A stretch of 64,000 bases of DNA, taken from assembly GCF_000397205.1 (NCBI RefSeq), contig NC_021237.1:4651001-4715000 (forward strand). Direction: 5' to 3'. The DNA comes from Pseudomonas protegens CHA0 (lineage in GTDB: Bacteria > Pseudomonadota > Gammaproteobacteria > Pseudomonadales > Pseudomonadaceae). How positions within the stretch are numbered: the first letter of the stretch is position 1; each line of letters opens with the position of its first letter. Below the pieces are notes generated by a model. The model was given only the letters and a program-made list of their open reading frames with translations. It did no database searches and was not told the origin of the DNA. Of the stretch, positions 9,568 to 18,400 are shown in pieces. Both the position numbers and the translations under genes were made by a program.

Positions 9568-10431
9568 TCAGGCGACGTCCCGGGCCTTGCCGGCCTGAGC
9601 CTGGCGAAGGTTCTCCAGCATCAGCCACAGGCCCTGGCGCAAGGCCGGGAACAGGCTGTTGTTGAAGTTGTTCCAGCGCAGTTCGAGGATGGTGTCCTCG
9701 GGGCCGATTTCGGTGTTGAGCACGTCATGCAGCACCTCGCCGGAGTCGATACCGTTGTCCACGTAGTGGAACGAGGCACCGGTCAGGTATAGCGGCGCGG
9801 TCGGCTCGGTTTCCTTCGTCGCCCAATCCACTACTTTCTGCCCACGGGCGCCGTACAGGGCATTCCAGGTGGCATAGGCCCCGCGACGCTCATAGGGCGA
9901 TTCGATGCGGGTGATGCCCGGGTGGATGTTCATGATCCGCCGGGCGAAAGGCGCTCCCGGGCGCACCAGTTCATCGAGGATCACCAGCAGGCCGTCGAGC
10001 ACCACGATATCGGCTTTGAGCTCCACCAGGGTGTCGTGCAGGCGGCGTTCGAAATCCTGCTTGCCGGCGATGTGTTCGGCACTGCCGCGGGGATGGCGAC
10101 GATAGGTGGACGGCACACTCAGCAGCAAGTCGTTGACCCGCTTGCCCTGCACTTCCAGGTCCGCCGGGTACAACCACTGGCGGCCCGGCTGGTAGGCAAA
10201 GCCGTAGTCGCTGACCAACTGCTGGTCCCGTGGCGACTGCTCGTCATCGTCGTAGACCACGCCCACCAGTTCGTAGGCCTCGCCCAGGGGCGTCTGGTTC
10301 AGCGTCTGGACCAGAAATTCCAGCACCGATTTCATGTAGCGCTCGTGGTCCTTGTAAGCCACCGCCTGCCCGGCCTTGTCGGCGGCGGCATTTCGCAGGG
10401 ACCAGACATACACCAGATTCTTCTTTGTCAT
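9568..10431 (-). CDS. pvdF: PvdF, N5-hydroxyornithine formyltransferase
   Basis: Transfers the formyl group of N10-formyl-tetrahydrofolate to N5-hydroxyornithine, making the fOHOrn monomer used twice by the NRPS encoded here. The C-terminal half shows the formyltransferase catalytic triad layout: Asn and His in IMNIHPGITRIESPYERRG, and Asp in HYVDNGIDSGEVLHDVL. Cytoplasmic, no signal. The open frame extends upstream to 10542, but that part is non-homologous-looking and overlaps the IS boxes. The ATG at 10431 (MTKKNLVYVWSLRN) gives 287 aa, the expected size. An IS box lies 63 bases upstream. Confidence 0.95.
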   Translation of the reverse strand: MTKKNLVYVWSLRNAAADKAGQAVAYKDHERYMKSVLEFLVQTLNQTPLGEAYELVGVVYDDDEQSPRDQQLVSDYGFAYQPGRQWLYPADLEVQGKRVNDLLLSVPSTYRRHPRGSAEHIAGKQDFERRLHDTLVELKADIVVLDGLLVILDELVRPGAPFARRIMNIHPGITRIESPYERRGAYATWNALYGARGQKVVDWATKETEPTAPLYLTGASFHYVDNGIDSGEVLHDVLNTEIGPEDTILELRWNNFNNSLFPALRQGLWLMLENLRQAQAGKARDVA

Positions 10432-10493
10432 TTGCTCGCTCTCGCTCAATGGTTCAGGCACTGCGTCGATACACGTGCGCCCACAGAACAAGA

Positions 10494-10517
10494 ACGAACC
10501 ACAGGCAGGGCAATTTA
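10494..10517 (-). promoter_or_regulatory. PvdS IS box of pvdF
   Basis: Minus-strand TAAAT, 16 bases, CGT; 63 bases upstream of the pvdF ATG. Confidence 0.85.
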
Positions 10518-10549
10518 TCCGCAGTGCCCGCCGGGCTGGCATGCCGAGC

Positions 10550-10573
10550 TAAATACTGGCGTCGGCGCTTCGT
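10550..10573 (+). promoter_or_regulatory. PvdS IS box of pvdE
   Basis: TAAAT (10550-10554), 16 bases, CGT (10571-10573), 59 bases before the pvdE ATG. Divergent from the pvdF box, 32 bases apart. Confidence 0.85.
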
Positions 10574-10631
10574 TTGTCAGGGGTAAGGGTCTGCGTGCTA
10601 CGACCCTCTATCCACTCTCTGGGAAGTACTT

Positions 10632-12284
10632 ATGACCGACCCCAAGCGCGGCGCCTTCAACGGTCTGCTCGCATTGCTCAGGCCCTTTCGCACCATCGTG
10701 GTGATCTCCGTTGCCCTGGGCATGGCCGGCGGCCTGGCCATCACCCTGTTGCTGGCCACCATCAACAACGCCCTGCACTCGGCGACCGGCATGACCCAAG
10801 GCGTGGTCCTGACCTTCGCCGCCCTGTGCGTGCTGGCCCTGGTCAGTTCCATCGTCTCGGACATCGGCACCAACTATGTGGGACAACGGATCATTGCCGC
10901 CCTGCGCAAGGACCTGGGTGAAAAAGTACTCTCGGCGCCCATCACCCAGATCGAGCGCTATCGCTCCCACCGCCTGATCCCGGTACTGACCCACGACGTC
11001 GACACCATCAGCGACTTCTCTTTCGCCTTCACTCCCCTGGCCATCGCCACCACCGTCACCCTGGGTTGCCTGGGCTACCTGGCGTACCTCTCGGTGCCGA
11101 TGTTCCTGATGATGGTGGTGGCCATCATCATCGGCACCAGTGTGCAGCTGGTGGCCGGCGGCAAGGGCATCAAGGGCTTCGATGAGGCTCGCGACCATGA
11201 GGACGAGCTGCAGCGCTACTACAACGCGATCGCCTCCGGTGCCAAGGAACTGCGCATTCACCGGCCCCGGCGCTTTCGCATGAATACCCAGCGCATCCAG
11301 AAAACCGCGGATCGCATCAGCGATATCCAGGTGCGCTCGGTAAACATCTACATCCTGGCCAAGAGCTTCGGCTCGATGCTGTTCTTCGTGGTCATCGGCC
11401 TGGCCCTGGCCATGCAGGCCTACTACCCGAACCCGGACCCTGCGGTGATCACCGGTTTCGTGCTGGTGCTGCTGTACATGAAGGGCCCGCTGGAACACGT
11501 GGTCGGCTACCTGCCCATCGTCGGCAAGGCCAAGATCGCCTTCGCCCGGATCAGCGAACTGTCCGAACGCTTCTCTTCTCCCGAGCCGCACCTGCTGATG
11601 GACGACAGCGAAGCGCCGCAAGCGGTGGTGCACAGCCTGGAACTGCGCGAGGTGCGCTACAGCCCGCCGCCGGTGGAAGGCAGCGAACCGTTCCACCTGG
11701 GCCCGATCAACCTGAACATCAAGCAGGGCGACATCGTCTTCATCGTCGGCGAGAACGGCTGCGGCAAGACCACCCTGATCAAGCTGTTGCTGGGCCTGTA
11801 CCAGCCCCAGTCCGGGGAGATCCGTCTCAATGGCGAAGCGGTGACCGACCGGGCCCGGGATGACTACCGGCAGCTGTTCACCACGGTATTTGCCGACTAC
11901 TACCTGTTCGACGACCTGGTCCAGGGCAATGCCGGCAAGTCGCTGGACGTCGCCACCCAGTACCTGAACCGCCTGGAAATCGCCCACAAGGTCAGCGTCA
12001 AGGATGGCGCCTTCACCACCACCGACCTGTCCACCGGCCAGCGCAAGCGCTTGGCCCTGGTCAATGCCTGGCTGGAAGAGCGCCCGGTGCTGGTGTTCGA
12101 CGAATGGGCCGCCGACCAGGACCCGGCCTTCCGGCGGATTTTCTACACCGAGCTGCTGCCCGATCTCAAGCGCCTGGGCAAGACCATCATCGTGATCAGC
12201 CACGACGATCGCTACTTCGACATTGCCGACCAGTTGGTGCGCATGAAGGCCGGACGAGTCCTGACTGAACTGCAACCGGCGTGA
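10632..12284 (+). CDS. pvdE: PvdE, ABC exporter of the pyoverdine precursor (cyclic peptide transporter family)
   Basis: 550-aa half-size ABC exporter that moves acylated ferribactin to the periplasm. Residues 1 to about 330 form the six-helix membrane domain (for example TIVVISVALGMAGGLAITLLL and FLMMVVAIIIGTSVQLV). The C-terminal ATPase has Walker A GENGCGKTT (about residue 373), signature LSTGQRKRLAL, and Walker B VLVFDEWAADQDP; the DEWAADQDP form is typical of the PvdE/SyrD group. Start ATG 10632 is preceded by GGGAAG. The receptor gene follows after 95 bases. Confidence 0.95.
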   Translation: MTDPKRGAFNGLLALLRPFRTIVVISVALGMAGGLAITLLLATINNALHSATGMTQGVVLTFAALCVLALVSSIVSDIGTNYVGQRIIAALRKDLGEKVLSAPITQIERYRSHRLIPVLTHDVDTISDFSFAFTPLAIATTVTLGCLGYLAYLSVPMFLMMVVAIIIGTSVQLVAGGKGIKGFDEARDHEDELQRYYNAIASGAKELRIHRPRRFRMNTQRIQKTADRISDIQVRSVNIYILAKSFGSMLFFVVIGLALAMQAYYPNPDPAVITGFVLVLLYMKGPLEHVVGYLPIVGKAKIAFARISELSERFSSPEPHLLMDDSEAPQAVVHSLELREVRYSPPPVEGSEPFHLGPINLNIKQGDIVFIVGENGCGKTTLIKLLLGLYQPQSGEIRLNGEAVTDRARDDYRQLFTTVFADYYLFDDLVQGNAGKSLDVATQYLNRLEIAHKVSVKDGAFTTTDLSTGQRKRLALVNAWLEERPVLVFDEWAADQDPAFRRIFYTELLPDLKRLGKTIIVISHDDRYFDIADQLVRMKAGRVLTELQPA

Positions 12285-12328
12285 TTGTTTCCGGTTTATG
12301 GCAGCTGATGCGTCATACAGACAGAACT

Positions 12329-12347
12329 GAGAATTAATACCATTAAC
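12329..12347 (+). promoter_or_regulatory. Candidate Fur box upstream of fpvA
   Basis: The 19-mer starting GAGAATTAATACC matches 13 of 19 positions of the Fur consensus. It lies 33 bases before the fpvA ATG in the pvdE-fpvA gap, which contains no TAAAT-N16-CGT motif. Inference only. Confidence 0.4.
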
Positions 12348-12379
12348 AGTCACTACATCTGCCGGATCTATAAGAGCAT

Positions 12380-14854
12380 ATGAGCATGCCCGCACAACAC
12401 CGACTGACCCCTTTGACGAAAGCGCTGCTTCGCCAGGCCTTCTCGCCAAAACTGGCTTCCCGCACCCTGGGCCTGGCCCTGACCCTGCCACTGATGGCTC
12501 AGGTCCAGGCCCAGGAAATCCATTTCAACATCGTCTCGCAGTCCATGTCTGCGGCCCTGCAGGAGTTCGGGCGCCAGGCCAATATGCAGGTGCTCTACAA
12601 CCCTGACGATGTGCAAGGCAAGCGCAGCAACGCCCTCAGCGGCAGCTATTCGCCGGAGCGGGCCATCGCGGCCATGCTCAATGGCACGGGGGTGGCCTAC
12701 ACCCTCAAGGACAACTCGGTCACTATCCGCAACCATGGTGGCAACGGCTCGCTGGAACTGGGGACCAGCACCATCAGCGGCCAGGGCCTGGGCACCACCA
12801 CCGAGGACACAGGTTCCTACACCACCGGGGCCATGCAGACCGCCAGCAAGCTGTCGCTGACGGCCCGGGAAACCCCGCAGTCGGTCACGGTCATCACCCG
12901 CCAGCGCATGGATGACCAGAACATGAGGTCCCTGGAGGATGTGCTCAAGGCCACCCCCGGCATTTCCATCACCAAGGACGGTCCGCAGCGGCCGACCTTC
13001 TACTCCCGTGGTTTTGCCGTCGAAAACCTGATGACCGACGGCTTGCCCAACGATTTGACCCACTACCTGAGCCGGGACATGAACTCCTCGGCTGACATGG
13101 CGATCTTCGACCATGTGGAAGTGGTGCGTGGCGCCACCGGGATGATGCAGGGCGCAGGTAACCCGTCGGCAGCGATCAACATGGTGCGCAAGCGCCCCAC
13201 CGCCACGCCGCGGGTCACCGTCACCGGCAGCGCCGGCAGCTGGGACGACTACCGCACCGAGATCGACGCCTCCAACGCCCTCAACGAAAGCGGCACCCTG
13301 CGCGGCCGGGTGGTCGCCGCCTATCAGAGCAAGGGCAGCTTCCAGGACTTCGTCAGCAGTGAACGCAACGTGTTCTACGGCATCACCGAGGCCGACCTGA
13401 ACGAAGACACCACCTTCACTTTTGGCGTCTCCAACCAGAGCGGCAGAAACAACACTTCCTGGGGTGGCCTGCCGGTTGCAGCCGACGGCAGCGACCTGCA
13501 CCTCAAGCGCTCGACCTACCTGGGCAGCAAGTGGGAGTACTGGGATCAGAACAACACCACGGCGTTCAGCCGCCTGGAGTATCGCTTCGCCAACAGCTGG
13601 AAAATGCTCCTGTCCGCCAGCAAGAGCTGGTCGGACCTGAACATGCTCGGCTCCATTCCGGAACGCATGGGCGCCAACTACGATGAGTTCGGCCAGAACA
13701 TCGGTCGCTACGACTACGAAGACCAGCAAAACAGCTACGACGGTTACGTCACCGGTCCCTTCTCCCTGTTCGGGCGTACCCATGAACTGGTGGTGGGCGC
13801 CAGCCGGCGCGACTTGACGTTCAAGGGCAAGGGCCTGCCCATCGACCTTGAGACCCACACCAACATCTACAAACCCAGCGGCATTCCCAAGCCGGACATG
13901 AGTGCCAACCCCTGGACACAACGCCGTACCAGCCAGCTGGAAGGCACCTACGTCACCACCCGTCTGAGCATCACCGATGACCTGAAGCTGATCCTGGGCG
14001 GCCGCCTGGACTGGTACGACTATGACGTGACCACCACCTGGAACGGCAAGGCCTCCGCCTCCAGCCTGCCGAACAAAGTGACACGGCACCTGACCCGCTA
14101 TGCCGGAGCCATCTATGACCTGGACCAGAACCACTCGGTCTATGTCAGCTACACCGATATCTTCAAGCCACAGACCGAACTCGACACCTCCAACGGCGCG
14201 CTCAAGCCCATCGAAGGCAAGAACTACGAACTGGGCATCAAGGGCGAGTACTTCGACGGCAAACTCAATGCCAGTGCGGCGATCTTCCGCATCGACCAGG
14301 AAAACCGTGCCAAGGTACTCAACCCCAACCAGTGCAACCCGGTGGGAAGCACCTGCTACGAAGCCGCGGGCCAGGTGCGCAGCGAAGGTATCGAACTGGA
14401 AATCAACGGCACCCTGGCCCCGGGCTGGGAACTGGGGGCGGGCTACACCTATGCCTCGGTCAAGTACACCAAGGACTCCAATGAAGCCAACGTCGGCCGC
14501 CTGTTCGACACCGACATCCCGCGCAGCGTGTTCAAGGCCTTCACCACCTACCAACTGCCCGGCGACCTGAACCGCTGGACCATCGGGGGCGGGATCTATG
14601 GCCAGAACACCATCTACAACAAGGGCACCAACGACTACCTGAGCACCTTCGACTACCGCATCGAACAGAAGTCCTACGCCCTGGTGGACCTGATGACCAG
14701 CTACAAGGCCTCGGAGAATGTGAACATTCGCCTCAACGTCAACAACCTCTTCGACAAGCGCTACTACCAGAGCATCGGCACCAACACCGACTACGGCACC
14801 AGCCTCTACGGCGACCCGCGCAACGCCATGGTCACGGTCAGCTGGTCTCTGTGA
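12380..14854 (+). CDS. fpvA: FpvA, ferripyoverdine TonB-dependent receptor with signalling domain
   Basis: 824-aa outer-membrane receptor. A long signal peptide ends at AQVQAQ|E (about residue 45). It is followed by an STN signalling domain (FNIVSQSMSAALQEFGRQAN, AMLNGTGVAYTLKDNSVTI), as in transducers that pass the ferripyoverdine signal through the anti-sigma factor FpvR to PvdS/FpvI. The plug domain has ETPQSVTVITRQRMDDQNM and VEVVRGATGMMQGAGNPSA; the barrel ends with NLFDKRYY and a terminal VTVSWSL ending in aromatic/hydrophobic residues. The position next to pvdE and the NRPS genes indicates it is the receptor for the self-made pyoverdine. fpvI and fpvR are not in the window. Confidence 0.93.
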   Translation: MSMPAQHRLTPLTKALLRQAFSPKLASRTLGLALTLPLMAQVQAQEIHFNIVSQSMSAALQEFGRQANMQVLYNPDDVQGKRSNALSGSYSPERAIAAMLNGTGVAYTLKDNSVTIRNHGGNGSLELGTSTISGQGLGTTTEDTGSYTTGAMQTASKLSLTARETPQSVTVITRQRMDDQNMRSLEDVLKATPGISITKDGPQRPTFYSRGFAVENLMTDGLPNDLTHYLSRDMNSSADMAIFDHVEVVRGATGMMQGAGNPSAAINMVRKRPTATPRVTVTGSAGSWDDYRTEIDASNALNESGTLRGRVVAAYQSKGSFQDFVSSERNVFYGITEADLNEDTTFTFGVSNQSGRNNTSWGGLPVAADGSDLHLKRSTYLGSKWEYWDQNNTTAFSRLEYRFANSWKMLLSASKSWSDLNMLGSIPERMGANYDEFGQNIGRYDYEDQQNSYDGYVTGPFSLFGRTHELVVGASRRDLTFKGKGLPIDLETHTNIYKPSGIPKPDMSANPWTQRRTSQLEGTYVTTRLSITDDLKLILGGRLDWYDYDVTTTWNGKASASSLPNKVTRHLTRYAGAIYDLDQNHSVYVSYTDIFKPQTELDTSNGALKPIEGKNYELGIKGEYFDGKLNASAAIFRIDQENRAKVLNPNQCNPVGSTCYEAAGQVRSEGIELEINGTLAPGWELGAGYTYASVKYTKDSNEANVGRLFDTDIPRSVFKAFTTYQLPGDLNRWTIGGGIYGQNTIYNKGTNDYLSTFDYRIEQKSYALVDLMTSYKASENVNIRLNVNNLFDKRYYQSIGTNTDYGTSLYGDPRNAMVTVSWSL

Positions 14855-14870
14855 ATCACGTCCTCCCCCT

Positions 14871-14940
14871 GTAGGAGCCGGCTTGCCGGCGAAGGCGCCC
14901 TTGAGACTCGCGCACCTTCGCTGGCAAGCCAGATCCTGCA
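14871..14940. repeat. REP-type hairpin, copy 1 of the array
   Basis: Begins GTAGGAGCCGGCTTGCCGGC and ends with the inverted form CTGGCAAGCCAGATCCTGCA. The first of five copies 17 bases after the fpvA stop; arms are slightly diverged and the spacer differs from the later copies. Confidence 0.85.
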
Positions 14941-14977
14941 ACGCGATGAATTCCCCTCCCCTCCCACATCCCCTTCC

Positions 14978-15377
14978 GTAGGAGCCGGCTTGCCGACGAA
15001 GGCGCCCGCAAGTCATGCAGCGCCCCGGGTGACGTCTTCGCTGGCAAGCCAGCTCCTACAGCAGTCAGATACACGGTGCAGATCTCCGTAGGAGCCGGCT
15101 TGCCGGCGAAGAGGCCCGCAAGTCATGCAGCGCCCCGGGTGACGCCTACGCTGGCAAGCCAGCTCCTACAACAGTCACATGCACGGTGCAGATCCCCGTA
15201 GGAACCGGCTTGCCGGCGAAGAGGCCCGCAAGTCATGCAGCGCCCCGGGTGACACCTTCGCTGGCAAGCCAGCTCCTACAGCAGTCACATGCACGGTGCA
15301 GATCCCCGTAGGAGCCGGCTTGCCGGCGAAGGCGCCCTTAAGACCTGCGCACGTTCGCTGGCAAGCCAGCTCCTACA
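14978..15377. repeat. Tandem array of four REP hairpins, 110-bp period
   Basis: Copies start at 14978, 15088, 15198 and 15308, exactly 110 bases apart. Each unit (70-83 bases) opens with GTAGGA(G/A)CCGGCTTGCCG and closes with CTGGCAAGCCAGCTCCTACA, so the two ends are imperfect inverted repeats. Units are joined by a conserved 27-base linker (ACACGGTGCAGATC-like). This fills the non-coding gap between fpvA and pvdD. Such Pseudomonas REPINs are mobilised by RAYT transposases; no RAYT gene is in the window. The array may also separate the converging fpvA and NRPS transcripts. Confidence 0.9.
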
Positions 15378-15415
15378 GAGCGAGGGCGAGCCGTTGATTT
15401 GCTTATGACGAAAAC

Positions 15416-15453
15416 GACAAAGGCCTGGACCGTTGCCGGTCCAGGCCTTTGTC
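15416..15453 (-). terminator. Rho-independent terminator of the pvdIJD operon
   Basis: Perfect 16-bp stem (GACAAAGGCCTGGACC and its complement) with a 6-base loop, 6 bases after the pvdD stop on the minus strand, followed by GTTTTCG. A strong intrinsic terminator. Its symmetrical stem could also act on transcripts coming from fpvA. Confidence 0.88.
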
Positions 15454-15459
15454 GGTGTC

Positions 15460-18400
15460 TCAGTTCAAGCAGGTCAGCAACTGCTCTGTGAAGCTCTCCA
15501 GCAAGGCTCGGCTGTCCACCATGGCTTCATGGCGGGCCTCGATACGGCGTGAAGCGGCGATCTCACCACCCTGCACCTCGCGACCCATGGCCTGCTCCAT
15601 GACCTGGATCCGCTCCCGGGCATAATCGCTGGACCACCATAGCCGCGGCGCAACCCGCAGGGGGCGATAGGCATAGGCCGCAGACAAGGCGCTCAAGTCA
15701 TTGAACACCGCGCTGACCAGCGAGGCGTCGAACTCGGCCTTGAACAGCCCCACCACCCGATCCAGCTCGCCGGGAGCCAGGGGGATATTGCCAGCCACCC
15801 AGCCATGGATGCTCTGCCAGTCGAGCTCGGCTTCGCGCCTCAAGCGGCTCTCGATCATCCCTGCACTGCCCGGGAACTGCTGGCAGAGCTTGTCGATGAT
15901 CGCCTGCCACTCGGACTCGGCCGTCACAGTGACTGGCATCTCCTGCGTCTGGATCTGATCGTCCCCGGCGCCCTGAGGCGGTGTCGGGTCGAGCAGGCCG
16001 AGGAAACGCACCGTCTCTCCCGCCGCCTCCAGTTCGCTGGCCACGTCCATGGCAATGGACCCGCCCAGGGACCAGCCTGCCAGGTAGTAAGGACCTGTCG
16101 GCTGCACCTGGCGGATGCTGGCGACATAGCGCTCGATCATGGCCTGCCATGAAACCTCGCTCCAGTCGGTTTGCAGGTAGGCCTGGTGCAGCACGCCATA
16201 CACCGCGCAACGGTCGCGCAACTGCGCCGCCAACGGCAGGTAGCCATACACGCTGCCCCCCGCCGGGTGGAAGCAGAACAGCGGCTGGCCGGAGCCGCCC
16301 AGGGCGATGACATTTTGTGCACTCTCGGGCTGACCGGCTGCGATCACACCAGCCAGTTGCCCCACGGTCGGCGCCGTGAACAGCGCATTGATGCTCAGTT
16401 GCACAGCCAGTGCCTGGTTGATGGCGCCGATCAGGCGCAAGGCATCCAGGGAGTGCCCACCCAACTCGAAGAAGTTGTCGTCCAGGCCCACCTGATCGAC
16501 GCCCAGCACCTGGCTCCAGAGGGCGGCGACCTGCTGTTCCAGCTCGCTCTGTGGAGCGATGTAGGCCTGCTGCAACAGGCTGGCCTCGGCCTTGGGCAGG
16601 GCCTTGCGGTCCAGCTTGCCATTGGGGCTCAACGGCAGCGCTTCGAGGAACAGCAGGTGCGCCGGCAGCATGTAGTCCGGCAGCACCTCCTTGAGGGCCG
16701 CTTTCAATTGCTCGCGCAGTTGCGCCTGGGCCTGCGGCGTATCGGCCGCCACCTGCGCGGCTGGCACGACATAAGCCACCAGTTGTGGCCCGCTCGCGCC
16801 GTCCTGGGCCAGTACAAGCGCCTCGCGTACTGGCGTCAGCTCCAGCAGCCGCGCTTCGATCTCGCCCATTTCGATACGGAAACCGCGGATCTTCACCTGG
16901 TGGTCAATGCGCCCGGCGTACTCGATCACGCCTTCGGCGTCATAGCGGGCCAGATCGCCGGAGCGATACAGGCGCCCACCATCGCTGCTGAACGGATCGG
17001 GAATGAAACGCTCGGCAGTCAGGCCTGGGCGGTCGTGGTAACCCCGGGCCAGCAGGTCGCCACCGATCATCAGCTCGCCAATCACACCGTTGAGCGGCAG
17101 GTTGCCGCTGCTGTCCAGCAGGTAGATGGAACGGCCCGGCAGGGCCTTGCCCAGTGGAATCACCGCCGGCAGCGGCTCGGTCCCCTTCAGGTAGGCACCG
17201 CAGTCATGGGCCGTGGCACTCACGGTGGCCTCGGTGGGCCCGTAGGTGTTGAGCAGGCAGGCGTGTTTCAGGCCGGCCTGCTTCCAGGCGGCCACGCCTT
17301 CCGCCGGCATGGCCTCGCCCCCCAGGTTGAGCTGACGCAGACGGCCAAAGTCCCGCGGCCCCTTGGCGGCGAAGTCCTTGCCCAGCATGAACCAGTAGGC
17401 GGTGCTCAAGTCGACGATGCTGATGCCTTGCTCGATCAGCTCGCGGTAGAAGGTTTCGCTGTCCCACAGCGCCTTGCCGCGGATCACCACCGAAGCACCA
17501 CGGATCAGCGCCGGGTACAGCTGTTCGACAAAGGCATCGAAGTTGAAGGTGGAGAACTGCAAGCCACGGTCCGCAGCCGTCATGTTGAAATGGCTGGCGG
17601 TGGCCCGTGCGTGCTGGCTCAGGGCGTTGTGGGTAATACCTACGCCCTTGGGCCGGCCGGTGGAGCCGGAGGTGTACATCACATAGGCCAGGTTTTCCGC
17701 GCTGCTGCGCTCAGGCGGGTTGCCCTGCGCCATACCGGCCAACCAGACGGGAGCCTGGTCCAGGCACAGGTACGGCACCGCGAGGCCATCCTGCAAACGC
17801 TCCAGCAGCGGCGACTGGGTCAGCAGCAACTGGATGCCGCTGTCCTGCATCATGTAGTGCAGGCGCTCCTGGGGGTACTCGGGGTCCAGCGGCACGTAGG
17901 CGCCACCGGCCTTGAGCACCGCCAGCAGGCCGACAATCATGTCCAGCCCGCGCTCCACGGCAATGCCCACCCGCACATCCGGGCCTACACCCTGCTCGAT
18001 CAGCTTATGGGCCAACTGGTTGGCCCGCTGGTTGAACTGGCCATAGCTCAGTTGCTGGCCGGCGCACAGCAGCGCCACGGCATCCGGAGTGCGCGCGGCC
18101 TGGGCTTCGATCAACTGGTGGATATTCAGGCCCCGGCCCACTTGCCCGGCCGCCCGGCGGGACTCCTGTTCAACGGCCGTCCGTTGCCCGTCGCTGAGCA
18201 GCGAAAGATCCCCCAGGCACTGCCCGGGGTTGCCGATCATGGCCAGCAGCAGGTGCTGCAGGCCCTCGGCCAGTTGCCGGATCACCGCGCCACTGAAGTG
18301 CTGGTACGAATAGCTGTAGTCGAATGACAAGCGTTCAGCGACGAACACCGACAACGTCAGCGGATAGTTGGTCTGCTCATGATTGCCTACCGCGCCAAAT

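Noticed and set aside
10432..10542. N-terminal extension of pvdF
   Set aside because: It would run through the pvdF IS box; the ATG at 10431 gives the known family length.
14978..15377. CRISPR-like regular repeats
   Set aside because: The 110-base period, self-complementary REP ends and conserved linkers do not fit short repeats with unique spacers; no cas gene is near.
15179..15397. Short open frames within the REP array
   Set aside because: They arise from the repeat sequence itself and have no ribosome site or protein family features.
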